Shown piece by piece: positions 1 through 9,027 of a DNA stretch of 64,000 nucleotides. The stretch's first letter is position 1. Every line of letters begins with the position of its first letter. Made by a program: the position numbers and the translations under genes. The notes under the pieces are model-generated. The model was not told the DNA's origin. It searched no databases and saw only the letters and a program-made list of their open reading frames with translations. Source of the DNA: Methylotenera sp. GTDB taxonomy: Bacteria > Pseudomonadota > Gammaproteobacteria > Burkholderiales > Methylophilaceae. The stretch spans positions 1 through 64,000 of the forward strand of contig JAUYAL010000074.1 of assembly GCA_030693535.1 (NCBI GenBank), read 5' to 3'.

Positions 1-95
1 AAGCACCCACACTTATCAGTTGTTAAATTGTTAAAGAACAGTGTCGAAAATGGCTTTCTTTTTCAACTTCTCAGTAACGCTTTGCGTTAACGAGG
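1..95 (-). promoter_or_regulatory. rRNA operon leader with boxB hairpin and boxA
   Basis: On the minus strand this stretch reads as the transcribed leader of an rRNA operon whose 16S gene would lie left of the window. A boxA antitermination element TGTTCTTTAAC lies at 30-40. Upstream of it (74-91) is a small hairpin with arms TAACGC and GCGTTA, in the place of boxB. The segment after boxA, with GTGTGGGTGCTT at the window edge, matches the usual pre-16S leader. The 16S gene itself is not in view. Confidence 0.85.
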
Positions 96-100
96 TGCGC

Positions 101-128
101 ATTATACAGAGCTTTTAACCCACGTCAA
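101..128 (-). promoter_or_regulatory. rRNA operon sigma-70 promoter
   Basis: Minus-strand -35 TTGACG (123-128) and -10 TATAAT (101-106) are separated by 16 bp. The -10 is followed by a GC-rich discriminator (GCGCAC), as in stringently controlled rRNA promoters. Upstream of the -35 (129-170) the DNA is strongly A/T-rich and could act as an UP element. It points into the boxB/boxA leader. Confidence 0.85.
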
Positions 129-243
129 TATTAAATTTGAATGTTTCTTATTTATTATTGACTGCATCATGTCCACATTAAATCTTTGGCTGTACCACTA
201 TCAGGTACCGCAGAAATCTGTAGTGCTACGCACTTTATTTTAT

Positions 244-320
244 TGGTTGCGGGAACAGGATTTGAACCTGTGACCTTCGGGTTATGAGCCCGACGAGCTG
301 CCAGACTGCTCCATCCCGCG
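244..320 (-). tRNA. Initiator tRNA-fMet (CAT)
   Basis: This is a 77-nt cloverleaf on the minus strand with the 3' CCA encoded at 244-246. The anticodon is CAT. Two initiator hallmarks are visible: an unpaired C1-A72 at the top of the acceptor stem, and three consecutive G-C pairs in the anticodon stem (GGG...CCC). The T-loop GTTCAAATC is canonical. It lies just upstream of the leftward rRNA operon promoter, in the same orientation. Confidence 0.97.
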
Positions 321-353
321 TCCGATTCGGCGCACTTGTCGCCGAGAGGTGAG

Positions 354-382
354 ACTATAGCAAATGCAACTCCATACCGCAA
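354..382 (-). promoter_or_regulatory. Candidate promoter of tRNA-fMet
   Basis: Minus-strand TTGCGG (377-382) and TATAGT (354-359) are separated by 17 bp. The tRNA 5' end lies about 34 bp downstream of the -10. A short inverted repeat (329-345, arms CGGCG and CGCCG) falls in the precursor leader. Supported by sequence match only. Confidence 0.55.
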
Positions 383-450
383 GAACAATTCCAGATTTTG
401 TTTTCAATTAAGTTGATTTCTTTGATTTAAATTTCCAGCTTTACAACGAT

Positions 451-1236
451 TTAGCGCAGTACGCTTCGCACATAATCTAAGTCATCTTGAGTATCTACGC
501 CAACAGCAGGCGCATTTTTAGAAATGGATACTGCTATTTTATAACCTTGATGCAACACTCTAAGTTGCTCTAAACATTCTATCTGCTCAATGGCGCTTGG
601 CTGGATGTTGGCATACTGTTTAAGAAATTTTGCGCGATAGGCGTATATTCCAATGTGCCGATAAGCTGGCATGTTGGCCGGCATATCAGCATTTAGAGAA
701 AAAGCATCTCTAGGATATGGGATAGGCGCTCGGCTGAAATATAGCGCATTACTTTGGGCGTCTAATACCACTTTAACAATATTTGGATTTACGAAATCCG
801 CTTTACTATTTATGGCATGACATGCCGTCGCCATCACGGCATTATGACTACTACTCAGCGCAGCGGCAACCTCAAGAATTAATGACGCCTCTATCAAGGG
901 TTCGTCACCCTGAACATTGACAACAATAGCATCGTCAGGCCATCTTTGCATCAACGCCACTTCAGCAATACGATCAGTTCCACTTACATGATATTCATTC
1001 GTCATGATTGCCTGACATCCATGCAACTGCACTGCCTCTAATATTCGCAAGTCATCCGTAGCTACAATAATCTGCTTTGCTCCACTTTGCTTTGCACGAT
1101 CGGCCACCCAAACAACCATAGGCTTCCCTGCAATGTCTAGCAAAGGTTTCCCAGGCAACCTAGTACTCGCATAACGAGCAGGAATTACAACATAGAATTC
1201 AGGAACTTTACTCTTCAAGTTTGGCAATTTCATCAT
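451..1236 (-). CDS. kdsB: 3-deoxy-manno-octulosonate cytidylyltransferase KdsB
   Basis: This cytoplasmic enzyme activates KDO to CMP-KDO for the inner core of lipopolysaccharide. The nucleotide-binding signature [15 protein letters not shown] is at residues 18-32, and the QGDEPLI motif is near residue 110. The 261-aa length is near the usual ~250. The start gives about 14 extra N-terminal residues compared with typical KdsB, but no start codon exists between it and the conserved core. It overlaps the 3' end of the ycaR-like gene by 29 bp, which suggests translational coupling. It is the last gene of msbA-lpxK-ycaR-kdsB, the same order as in E. coli. Confidence 0.97.
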   Translation of the reverse strand: MMKLPNLKSKVPEFYVVIPARYASTRLPGKPLLDIAGKPMVVWVADRAKQSGAKQIIVATDDLRILEAVQLHGCQAIMTNEYHVSGTDRIAEVALMQRWPDDAIVVNVQGDEPLIEASLILEVAAALSSSHNAVMATACHAINSKADFVNPNIVKVVLDAQSNALYFSRAPIPYPRDAFSLNADMPANMPAYRHIGIYAYRAKFLKQYANIQPSAIEQIECLEQLRVLHQGYKIAVSISKNAPAVGVDTQDDLDYVRSVLR

Positions 1237-1399
1237 CCGTTAACTTACGCGCCTCATCTTCCAACATAACAGGAATTCCATCTTTAATAGGATATGCAAG
1301 CCCTGCTGATTTAGAAATAAGTTCATTTTTAGCTTTATTGTAGATAAGTGCGCCCTTAGTTACAGGGCAGACTAAAATCTGTAAAAGTTTTGCATCCAT
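1208..1399 (-). CDS. ycaR: Trm112/YcaR-family small protein
   Basis: A 63-aa protein of the Trm112 (UPF0434) family. The CPVTKGAL motif near residue 11 is the family hallmark, and the length is typical. Family members elsewhere are small partner proteins of methyltransferases. The role of the bacterial LPS-linked version is not established. It sits between lpxK (9 bp away) and kdsB (29 bp overlap), which is its usual place. Only one cysteine is kept of the zinc-ribbon pattern seen in some relatives, so metal binding is doubtful. Confidence 0.92.
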   Translation of the reverse strand: MDAKLLQILVCPVTKGALIYNKAKNELISKSAGLAYPIKDGIPVMLEDEARKLTDDEIAKLEE

Positions 1400-1408
1400 T
1401 TTGACATC

Positions 1409-2437
1409 TCAATTTACTGTGGTTTTCAATTTATTTAACAATAGCGTGATAAGAGTGCTGCTGTCCGAGTTTATTAGCGTTGCAGTAACAGGTAAAAACC
1501 ATGCATCTTTGGTAGTGAACGACTGACATTTTACGGCATCTTTTTCTGTCATTAGAATAGTTTTTCCTAAAAACTCCGTTAAATCTTTTGCTGTAAAAGC
1601 ATGATGGTCAGCAAATACTTTACAATCAAATTGTAATCCTAATCTAGACAATTGATTAAAAAAACGATCTGGATTGCCAATGCCAGCAATGGCTACAAGG
1701 GGTTTTCCAAGAAAGTCACTTGCAGGCTTTTTAACCTGACTAGCCTCTAAAGACTCGAATATTTCGCCATGCAATTGCATGCTAAACACTGGAGGTAAAG
1801 TCCCCTTGAGATTCAAACCAAACGCTGATGGCATATAATTTTCCACAATAGCATCTACAGATTTTAATCTTGCGGCTTTTTCACGAAAGGGACCAGCTGG
1901 TAAAAGCCACAATTTATTACCGTATACTAAACCAGAATTAACGACCGCAATTTCAACGTCACGCTGCAAACGATAATGTTGCAGGCCATCATCACTTAAA
2001 ATCACATCGCATTTTGGATAAGACTTGAGCAACGCCTTCCCTGCGAGCAGGCGATTAGCATTAACAAACATTGGGCAATGAGTACGCCTAACAATTAAAA
2101 CAGGCTCGTCACCAACTTGCTGAGGATCGCTATTTTCGCGAACCTCAGTTGTCTGTCTAGCACTACCGCCATAACCTCGACTAATAATACCTGGCTGATA
2201 TCCAGCAATCTTAAGTTGCTCTGCAAGCCAAATTACAAGTGGCGTTTTACCCGTTCCTCCCACACTAATATTACCCACAACAACAACTGGTACGGGTAAA
2301 GCATCACTTTTTAGCCAACCTGCCGCATAAAGTGCCTTTCTAAGGTTGCTTAACAAACTGAATATCCATGAGAGTGGAATCAGAAAAATATGCCAGACAG
2401 AAGGTGCAACCCATTGTTTTTGCAACCAGTTAGACAT
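1409..2437 (-). CDS. lpxK: Tetraacyldisaccharide 4'-kinase LpxK
   Basis: This enzyme phosphorylates the 4' position of the lipid A disaccharide at the inner membrane, the sixth step of lipid A synthesis. A hydrophobic N-terminal anchor (about residues 13-30) precedes the P-loop GNISVGGTGKT at about 55-65. The start is placed at 2437 (MSNWLQKQ), which gives 342 aa, the family length, and a 4-bp gap to msbA. An in-frame upstream ATG at 2485 would overlap msbA by 44 bp and add an atypical 16 residues. It is followed by the ycaR-like gene in the same operon. Confidence 0.95.
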   Translation of the reverse strand: MSNWLQKQWVAPSVWHIFLIPLSWIFSLLSNLRKALYAAGWLKSDALPVPVVVVGNISVGGTGKTPLVIWLAEQLKIAGYQPGIISRGYGGSARQTTEVRENSDPQQVGDEPVLIVRRTHCPMFVNANRLLAGKALLKSYPKCDVILSDDGLQHYRLQRDVEIAVVNSGLVYGNKLWLLPAGPFREKAARLKSVDAIVENYMPSAFGLNLKGTLPPVFSMQLHGEIFESLEASQVKKPASDFLGKPLVAIAGIGNPDRFFNQLSRLGLQFDCKVFADHHAFTAKDLTEFLGKTILMTEKDAVKCQSFTTKDAWFLPVTATLINSDSSTLITLLLNKLKTTVN

Positions 2438-2441
2438 AATG

Positions 2442-4196
2442 CTAGTTAAACTGCTTTTTATATAATGCAGCATATTGACCATCAAGCTTCATTAATTCAG
2501 TGTGAGAGCCTGACTCTGCTACTCGACCTTGCTCCATCACCATAATTTTATCCGAATTCACTATAGTACTAAGTCTGTGAGCAATGACAATGCTGGTACG
2601 ATTTTGCATTAACGTGTCCAATGCAGCCTGAACATGCTGCTCAGATTCAGTATCTAACGCAGAAGTCGCTTCATCAAGCAAAAGTATCGGTGCATTTTTT
2701 AAGATAGCGCGAGCAATGGCGATGCGCTGACGTTGCCCGCCTGACAACCTCACACCGCGATCACCAATTTCATTTTGCAAGCCATTTGGTAATTTTTGAA
2801 TAAACTCCCACGCATGTGCTGCTTTCGCAGCAGCAATTACCTCATCTTCAGTCGCGCCCCTTAGAACACCGTAAGCAATGTTATTAAAAATGGTATCGTT
2901 AAATAATACAATATCTTGACTGACTAGTGAGAATTGCTCACGCAAACTATTAAGCTTCATAGACTTAATATCTACGCCATCTAGCAAAACTTTCCCTTGC
3001 TGTAATTCATAAAACCGAGGGAGTAAATTTACCAATGTCGTTTTACCTCCACCAGAACGACCCACTAAAGCAACTTTTTCACCAGCTTTGATGCAGAAGC
3101 TTAAATTATCAAGCGCCACGCCATTTGCATTTTCATAGCTCAAAGTAACACTTTGAAATTCAATTTCACCTTTCGAGCGCCCCATCTCAATGACGCCTTC
3201 ATCTATTTCAGGTATTGCATCCATCACCTCAAAAATACTTTGGGCTGCAGCTAATCCCACCTGAAAATCTTCGTTAGCCGCCGCAATGTGTTTGATGGGC
3301 GAAATGAGCATAAGCAAGGCGCCAACAAAGGCGGTGAACTCCCCTACTGAAAAACTTCCCATTGCATAATATATGATTAAAGCTAATGCAATAGCCGCAA
3401 AAATTTCAACGACAAAGCTACTCAGACCTGAAATGCGAGTCATTCGTAATTCTATGCGACGGTTATTTGTTGCAATCTCGGCAAATCTTTGAAACTCAAA
3501 GTCTTGAGCACCAAAAATTTTAACAATACGTTGTCCAGCTATCGCTTCTTCAGCTGACTTAGTCATTTCACCCATGCTGTGCTGTACATTTTTAGCATTA
3601 GACTTAAGCTTAGGTGTGATTTTTTTTAAATAAAGTGCGGCAAAAGGCAAAATGCTTGCAAAGACTAAGGTGAGCAGCCAATCAAGATACAGCATATAGC
3701 CAATCAGGCCAATGACAGTCAAAATATCACGTAACACATTCATCCATGAGCGTGTAGTTGCACTTGAGAGACGCTCAACATCATAAGTAAATTTTGACAC
3801 CAGCGCCCCTGATGAACGAGCATCAAAATAATGTACTGGCAACAACATTAACTTACTAAACATTTCTTTACGGAAGTCTTCCACTACCCGCCGAGCAACA
3901 ACGCGCATGCTATAGACTGAAATAAAGCCAGCAACACCTCTTATCAGCATCAATCCAAAGATCATTAAAGGCAACATCACATTTTGCCCAGTCGTTTTTT
4001 TGACGAAGCCCTCATCCGTAACTTCTTTGATTAACGCGAGAAAACCAGTGTTACTGGCAGAAAGAATCACCAAGGAAAAAATACTGACGATAAATATGTA
4101 TTTATATCGCCAAGCATAACGAAATAAACGCAAATATGTTTCTTTTGCGTTTGAAATTTCCGGAAGCTTTTCTTTATTACGCCTAGGTTTTGCCAT
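2442..4196 (-). CDS. msbA: Lipid A export ABC transporter MsbA
   Basis: A 584-aa half-transporter that flips lipid A-core across the inner membrane. An N-terminal six-helix exporter domain (about 1-330) is fused to an ATPase domain. Walker A GRSGGGKTT is at 379, the signature LSGGQ is at 484, Walker B LLLDEATSALD is near 505, and the H-loop IAHRLS follows. It lies directly upstream of lpxK, its functional partner. A 110-bp spacer separates it from exbD upstream, so the exb and msbA blocks may be one transcript or two. Confidence 0.96.
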   Translation of the reverse strand: MAKPRRNKEKLPEISNAKETYLRLFRYAWRYKYIFIVSIFSLVILSASNTGFLALIKEVTDEGFVKKTTGQNVMLPLMIFGLMLIRGVAGFISVYSMRVVARRVVEDFRKEMFSKLMLLPVHYFDARSSGALVSKFTYDVERLSSATTRSWMNVLRDILTVIGLIGYMLYLDWLLTLVFASILPFAALYLKKITPKLKSNAKNVQHSMGEMTKSAEEAIAGQRIVKIFGAQDFEFQRFAEIATNNRRIELRMTRISGLSSFVVEIFAAIALALIIYYAMGSFSVGEFTAFVGALLMLISPIKHIAAANEDFQVGLAAAQSIFEVMDAIPEIDEGVIEMGRSKGEIEFQSVTLSYENANGVALDNLSFCIKAGEKVALVGRSGGGKTTLVNLLPRFYELQQGKVLLDGVDIKSMKLNSLREQFSLVSQDIVLFNDTIFNNIAYGVLRGATEDEVIAAAKAAHAWEFIQKLPNGLQNEIGDRGVRLSGGQRQRIAIARAILKNAPILLLDEATSALDTESEQHVQAALDTLMQNRTSIVIAHRLSTIVNSDKIMVMEQGRVAESGSHTELMKLDGQYAALYKKQFN

Positions 4197-4306
4197 TAAT
4201 ATGGGGGTGCCATCGTTGAGAGTTAAATATCTTAAGGATTGAAGGCGCTATTAATTTTTAGGGCTTACATCCGCGTAGATGCAAGTCCGCCTAATAAATA
4301 ATACTG

Positions 4307-4729
4307 CTAATTAGCCGCACCAGATTGCGTTGCAAATGTAATATGAGTGTAACCTGCCGTACGTGAGGCTTCCATTACATCGACTACAGACTGATGCGTG
4401 CTTTTAGCATCTGCATTAATAATAATCGTCGGCTCTTTACCGCCATTAGCTGCCGCTTGCAAGGCAGCACCGATTCCAGCAACGGATGAATCAACCAAGC
4501 CTTTGCCATTCACCACATATTTACCATTAGCATCTACGCCAACTTCTATCGTTAAAGGCTTATCTTGTGGCACGTTAGCTTGTGCTGTTGGTAAGTTGAT
4601 TTGCAGTTCACTTGTACGCGAGAATGTTGCGCTCACGATCAGGAAAATAATAATGACTAATAGCACATCAATTAAAGGAATGAGATTCATCTCAAGCTCT
4701 TCATGGTGTCTTCCGCGTTGAAAATTCAT
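4307..4729 (-). CDS. exbD: ExbD/TolR-family biopolymer transport protein
   Basis: A 140-aa protein with one N-terminal transmembrane helix (about residues 15-38) and a periplasmic domain. The helix carries the aspartate of the LIDVLLVIIIF motif that is essential for proton flow in this family. With ExbB it forms the proton-driven motor that energises TonB-dependent outer-membrane receptors. It sits 39 bp downstream of exbB. No tonB gene is in the window. A TolR role is possible, but the exbB-exbD-msbA order found in betaproteobacteria favours ExbD. Confidence 0.9.
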   Translation of the reverse strand: MNFQRGRHHEELEMNLIPLIDVLLVIIIFLIVSATFSRTSELQINLPTAQANVPQDKPLTIEVGVDANGKYVVNGKGLVDSSVAGIGAALQAAANGGKEPTIIINADAKSTHQSVVDVMEASRTAGYTHITFATQSGAAN

Positions 4730-4768
4730 ATTAGATTACTCAGGTAACAGAAAAAAGTGTTAAGCGAA

Positions 4769-5374
4769 CTAATTACGTTCGCCGTGAAGGATTTCAACCA
4801 ACTTAATAGCCTGTTGCTCCATTCCTACCAGTAAGTCATCTACTTTTGAGCGGAAATAACGATAGGCAATCATCGCTGGAACTGCCACTACAATCCCTGC
4901 TGCTGTGTTGTATAGTGCAACAGAAATACCACGCGCAAACTGCGCAATATCATGGCCTGTGTTTGTAAATGCACCGAACAATTCAACCATACCGATGACT
5001 GTGCCTAAAAGCCCAAGTAATGGCGCAACAGTAGCAATTGTTCCTAAAATAGAGAGGTATCTTTCTAGATTGTGAGCAACGGCACGACCTGTCTCTTCAA
5101 TAGCTTCTTTAGTAACTTCGCGTGAATTTTTTGAATTTGATAACGCGCTAGCAAGCACTTTTCCCAACATAGAATGTTGCTCTAAGCGACCAATCGTTTC
5201 TTTGGTAACTCCGCCTTTTGCCAGCCATGCTTGAACTTCTGGCAGTAAATTTGATGGCGCTACTGTACTCTCACGTAACGCAAAAGTACGTTCACCAATA
5301 ATTGCTAATGCTACGACTGATGCAATAATTAACGGCCAAATTGGCCAACCTGCTGCTAAAATAATTTGCCACAC
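4769..5374 (-). CDS. exbB: ExbB/TolQ-family (MotA/TolQ/ExbB) proton channel protein
   Basis: A 201-aa inner-membrane protein with one N-terminal helix and two C-terminal helices. The conserved TVAPLLGLLGTVIGMVE segment is around residues 115-131. It is the channel partner of ExbD. The start codon is GTG at 5374, preceded by an AGGAG Shine-Dalgarno at 7-bp spacing, which decides this start. The upstream neighbour should be comEC, but only a relic of it remains (5512-6105). Confidence 0.92.
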   Translation of the reverse strand: MWQIILAAGWPIWPLIIASVVALAIIGERTFALRESTVAPSNLLPEVQAWLAKGGVTKETIGRLEQHSMLGKVLASALSNSKNSREVTKEAIEETGRAVAHNLERYLSILGTIATVAPLLGLLGTVIGMVELFGAFTNTGHDIAQFARGISVALYNTAAGIVVAVPAMIAYRYFRSKVDDLLVGMEQQAIKLVEILHGERN

Positions 5375-5511
5375 AGTGCAACTCCTAAAATTCTATATTA
5401 ATCATTTGTAAAAAACTGGCTATATTGAAGCCCTGCGATACTTTAGCTTGTCGCCTGCATTTGGGCAAGCTTCTAGTGCATGGCTTATACAAAATTCAGC
5501 GATTGCTTAAC

Positions 5512-6105
5512 CTAATTTAGCGACTCAAAAATATCATGCCAATAACGTTTATCTCGGTCTAGCCAAGTAACAATTTTAATATTATGGTGATTGGCAAAGT
5601 CTATATATTAAGCTCTTTGTTGACTTCTAATGCTCAAACACCACAGAGTTGTGATGCAGTTCATAAACGAAGAGGCTTTCCGCATATTATGGTAAAAACA
5701 CTGACACTAGGGGCTACCGCCTAAATACACTCTAAAGTAGATGACGTTTTGCCACCATGATGCGGCGCCACTAGTACGTCACTTTTTAATTTGACTGCAT
5801 ATAAATGCGGAAGTATTTAAAAGAAAGTAATGCAATAATTTAGTTTTGTGAAAAAACCTTGAGAAGCGCGAATGATGTTGCGTTGTGAGACACTCTCGTG
5901 GCGGAGCATCACTGTCAGGAATCAAGCAGTACGTTGAACAGCAACGCATACCAACCTCATGAGCACCGTAGGTGCTCGCGCTATCTATCTCCGGGCTGAA
6001 CCCCGAAGCTTTCCGCGCAAATCTGGTAAAATTTGGCAATTTCGCCATTTTCTGAACAAGCCAAGCACCAAATACAAACATCAGTGCGACAAGAATCAGT
6101 GCTTA
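5512..6105 (-). pseudogene. comEC: Relic of comEC (DNA-uptake channel)
   Basis: No intact gene lies between exbB and lolD, but minus-strand fragments match ComEC. Near 6030-6096 a frame reads ALMFVFGAWLVQKMAKLP, like the ComEC N-terminus. At 5740-5790 another frame reads SDVLVAPHHGGKTSS, the hallmark of the ComEC C-terminal metallo-beta-lactamase domain, followed by a stop and then VAPSVSVFTI. At 5512-5560 a frame ends in DKRYWHDIF. The large membrane middle part is gone and the pieces lie in different frames with stops. ComEC normally spans over 700 codons, and this slot (lolD-comEC-exbB) is its usual place in betaproteobacteria. A 100-codon open frame at 5779-6081 is decay product and not a gene. 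Confidence 0.75.
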
Positions 6106-6135
6106 GTTTGTCATAGTATCAAATTAACCGTCAGT

Positions 6136-6822
6136 TTAAAACGGCTGTAATTTACCATCAACCAACTTGTATTGGCGTTGCATCTTTTTTGCTAACTCTA
6201 GGTCGTGCGTAACCACTACTAAGCTTCTTTGTTGACTCTGATTAACTTCCAAAAGCAAATCAAATACGGCATGTGCTGTATGACGATCAAGATTACCTGT
6301 AGGCTCATCTGCCAAAATACACTGAGGTTGAGTCACTAACGCCCGAGCCACCGCAGCGCGCTGCCTCTCACCGCCAGAAAGCTCGCCTGGCATGTGTTCC
6401 AACCTATGTTGCAAGCCAACTTTTTTAAGCGTTTCAGCGGCTAATGTAAGCGCCTGCTCACGCGCCATGCGGCGAATTAACAATGGCATAGCAACGTTCT
6501 CCATTGCAGTGAATTCAGGTAATAAATGATGAAACTGATAAACAAAACCAAGCGATTTATTGCGCAATTGACCTTTTTTCGTCTCAGATAATTGTGCTAA
6601 ATCATGATTGAGAATACAAACTTCGCCGAGACTGGGTGCATCTAACCCACCTAAAATATGCAACAAGGTGCTTTTACCCGAGCCAGATGTGCCAACAATT
6701 GCCACTTGCTCGCCCGCTTTCACGCTAAAGTCTATGCCGTTTAGCACTGCGACTTCTAAACCATGATAAGTTTTATGTAGATTTTGACAAGAGACGATAT
6801 TATTACTTACCATACTACTCAT
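6136..6822 (-). CDS. lolD: Lipoprotein-releasing ABC transporter ATPase LolD
   Basis: A 228-aa cytoplasmic ATPase that powers release of outer-membrane lipoproteins from the inner membrane to LolA. Walker [10 protein letters not shown] is at 44-52, LSGGERQR at 148, Walker [12 protein letters not shown] near 169, and the H-loop VVTHD near 205. Its start overlaps the end of lolC by 8 bp, so the two are co-translated. The dead comEC region lies downstream. Confidence 0.96.
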   Translation of the reverse strand: MSSMVSNNIVSCQNLHKTYHGLEVAVLNGIDFSVKAGEQVAIVGTSGSGKSTLLHILGGLDAPSLGEVCILNHDLAQLSETKKGQLRNKSLGFVYQFHHLLPEFTAMENVAMPLLIRRMAREQALTLAAETLKKVGLQHRLEHMPGELSGGERQRAAVARALVTQPQCILADEPTGNLDRHTAHAVFDLLLEVNQSQQRSLVVVTHDLELAKKMQRQYKLVDGKLQPF

Positions 6823-8110
6823 ATCTCAACGCCTCAGCTGGGTTGATTTTACTAGCTCTCCAGCTTGGATATAACGTAGCGATTAAACTCAAAATAAAAG
6901 ACATTATCACGATAGTTATCACATCTGACCAAATTAAATCTGAAGGTAAATCACTGATTGCATAAACCTCTTTAGATAAAAATTGTACATGAAACAAGCC
7001 TTCAATAAATGGAATGATTGTGTCAATATTCAACGCAATCACAATGCCAAATATTGCGCCAATTAGCGTACCTATTATGCCAATGAGCGCACCTTGAATA
7101 ATAAAAATAAACATAATACTGCTAGGACTGGCACCAAAAGTGCGCATGATAGCAATATCTGCCCGCTTATCTGTCACTGCCATCACTAATGTAGAAACAA
7201 TATTAAACGCAGCAACTGCCACAATTAACGTCAAGATAATGAACATCACACGCTTTTCCATTTGCACCGCTTTAAAAAAGTTTGCATGTTGCCGCGTCCA
7301 ATCAGTGACATAGTAAATGCTGTTTGAATTGGCGGTCTTGTTAAGCTGAGTTTCCATAGCGCTAGAAATGGTTGGCGCATCAAACAAATCATCCAACTTT
7401 AAGCGCACGCCTGACACGCTACTACCCATGCGATACAACTTGGCCGCATCATCCATATGTATCAAGGCTAAGCCAGCGTCATATTCATACATACCAATTT
7501 GAAACAAACCAACTAAAGTAAATTGCTTCAAACGTGGTACCACGCCAGTAGGAGTAAATTGACCTTGCGGCGCCATCACCAGCACTTTATCGCCTATTTG
7601 CGCGCCTAAGTTGTATGCTAAGTCAGCCCCTAAAATAATGCCAAACTCTCCTGATTTAAGGTCATTCAAACTACCCGCTTTCATATTTCGGCCTAAATCC
7701 GCCACTTTATCTTCAGTCGCTGGCAACACCCCACGGATAATCGCCCCTTGTACGCCTTGATTGTAACTCAGCATACCCTGCGCAATAATATATGGTGCGC
7801 TAGCTAGCACATGTGCTTGCTTGACTGAGGATGCTACAACACTCTGCCAGTCGCTAAGCTTATTATTGCTACCTGTGATTTCTAAATGAGAAGCTACACC
7901 TAAAATTCTTGTGCGCAATTCTTTTTGAAAACCATTCATCACAGAAAGCACCACAATTAATGCAGCAACACCAAGGGCAATGCCTATCATGCTAGTTAGT
8001 GATATAAATGAAATGAAGTGATTTTTGCGTTTAGCGCGTGTATAACGCAGGCCAACGAATAATTCAAATCCAAAAAAATTGGAAAGGTATAATTTTATAT
8101 TATCTAACAT
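6815..8110 (-). CDS. lolC: Lipoprotein-releasing permease LolC/LolE family
   Basis: A 431-aa inner-membrane permease. One helix lies after the N-terminus (about 35-60), followed by a large periplasmic MacB-like domain (about 60-270) and then three C-terminal helices with the FtsX-type permease fold. The N-terminal segment [19 protein letters not shown] is typical of LolC/LolE. Only one permease gene accompanies lolD here, so the transporter may use it as a homodimer (the LolF arrangement) or pair it with a LolE encoded elsewhere. It is first in the lolC-lolD pair. Confidence 0.93.
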   Translation of the reverse strand: MLDNIKLYLSNFFGFELFVGLRYTRAKRKNHFISFISLTSMIGIALGVAALIVVLSVMNGFQKELRTRILGVASHLEITGSNNKLSDWQSVVASSVKQAHVLASAPYIIAQGMLSYNQGVQGAIIRGVLPATEDKVADLGRNMKAGSLNDLKSGEFGIILGADLAYNLGAQIGDKVLVMAPQGQFTPTGVVPRLKQFTLVGLFQIGMYEYDAGLALIHMDDAAKLYRMGSSVSGVRLKLDDLFDAPTISSAMETQLNKTANSNSIYYVTDWTRQHANFFKAVQMEKRVMFIILTLIVAVAAFNIVSTLVMAVTDKRADIAIMRTFGASPSSIMFIFIIQGALIGIIGTLIGAIFGIVIALNIDTIIPFIEGLFHVQFLSKEVYAISDLPSDLIWSDVITIVIMSFILSLIATLYPSWRASKINPAEALRYE

Positions 8111-8267
8111 AGGCTGAATTCTAACAGGCTTAATCGCATTGTTTTAAAATTTCAGCACCAAAATTCATTTACAAAACTTAACAAAAAAACATGATTAAAT
8201 TATTGATATTTGACTTTTCTGAGCTTAAAGTAAAATTCTCACGTTCATATGATTGACCTACAGTTAA

Positions 8268-8702
8268 ATGAAAGATCAAATAAAAAAACCATACTTTACT
8301 TTACGACTCTCTCACCCAACAAAGCATTTTTCAGTTTGTATAGTTCTAGATGGAGAAGTAATACATCAAATAGTTAATTTTATGGCTTTTTGTAAGTTGA
8401 TAGGCCATCCAGATTTGTCAGAAAAAGTGTTCGATTACAGAAGTGATATTGAAAAAAATTTAGCAATAGCTAAACTCAACGATCTAGAATTTACTGAAGA
8501 TATTGACCTGCATATTGACGCTTGCTTTCAGAATAAAGTATCTGAGTACCTAATTGAACATAGCGAGTCATTTAGAAATAAATACAATGAGTATTACTCA
8601 AGTTTAATACGAACATGTAAATCGGCTAGTATTATCAATATTAAACAATGTACGAATTGCTTTATGCATCCGAATAATGTCAATGACTTTGATGTAGCCT
8701 AA
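8268..8702 (+). CDS. Hypothetical protein, 144 aa
   Basis: I do not recognise this protein. It has no signal peptide or membrane helix, and it is rich in Lys, Asn, Ile and Tyr with a strongly AT-biased codon choice. Four cysteines are spread over the second half, including a CTNC pair near residue 132 close to the C-terminus, which could bind a metal. The N-terminal part (LRLSHPTKHFSVCIVLDGEVI) looks like a beta-strand-rich module. It is transcribed away from lolC, and its 3' end abuts a HAD-hydrolase relic on the opposite strand. It could be an accessory gene acquired by transfer. An open frame of this length in AT-rich DNA is probably real but unproven. Confidence 0.55.
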   Translation: MKDQIKKPYFTLRLSHPTKHFSVCIVLDGEVIHQIVNFMAFCKLIGHPDLSEKVFDYRSDIEKNLAIAKLNDLEFTEDIDLHIDACFQNKVSEYLIEHSESFRNKYNEYYSSLIRTCKSASIINIKQCTNCFMHPNNVNDFDVA

Positions 8703-8900
8703 CTATTGCTACCAGTCTAATAAAACCATCGCCATTTAATTCACCACTGAATATTTGGCAAGGCACCTGTGTCTCACCTAAATCACATAAGACTATATGT
8801 AGCAAAAGTAAAATCATGGTTAGCAGCATAATCATTAATCGTCACTACCGTTTTTAACCCTGCATCTAAAGTTGATATAGTCCATTTTCAGAATCCGCCC
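8690..8900 (-). pseudogene. C-terminal relic of a HAD-superfamily hydrolase (CbbY-like)
   Basis: On the minus strand three frames give consecutive pieces of a CbbY-type HAD hydrolase C-terminus. They are DSENGL (near 8896-8880), STLDAGLKTVVTINDY followed by NHDF (about 8875-8800), and DLGETQVPCQIFSGEL followed by NGDGFIRL (about 8780-8710). Two frame changes separate them, and the catalytic N-terminal half is absent. The order and spacing match the end of this family, so I read it as a decayed gene. It ends against the 144-aa gene on the other strand. The parent enzyme would have been a sugar-phosphate phosphatase or mutase type. The exact substrate cannot be told. Confidence 0.65.
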
Positions 8901-9027
8901 TTCTTAATATTTTACAAATATTAAATAAAGTTAGCATCGTGTCGTAGTTTTTTACATCGCGTCAATAAGCAAAAACATTATGCACGCCAACTCTGATAAA
9001 ATCATACTAAATATTACGGGTATTATT

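Noticed and set aside
167..388. 73-codon open frame over the tRNA region
   Set aside because: It covers the tRNA-fMet gene and its promoter; the amino acid sequence is a by-product of the tRNA.
4398..4721. 107-codon open frame opposite exbD
   Set aside because: Fully antisense to exbD, no family match, low-complexity composition typical of a shadow frame.
5779..6081. 100-codon open frame on the minus strand
   Set aside because: It covers parts of the comEC relic, begins inside the ComEC-like N-terminus, and then reads Cys/His-rich nonsense. No Shine-Dalgarno and no family match.
8703..9027. FMN (RFN) riboswitch before ribE
   Set aside because: I looked for the conserved RFN blocks (AGGG..GGGGC..) and found none. 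The stretch is explained by the HAD relic.
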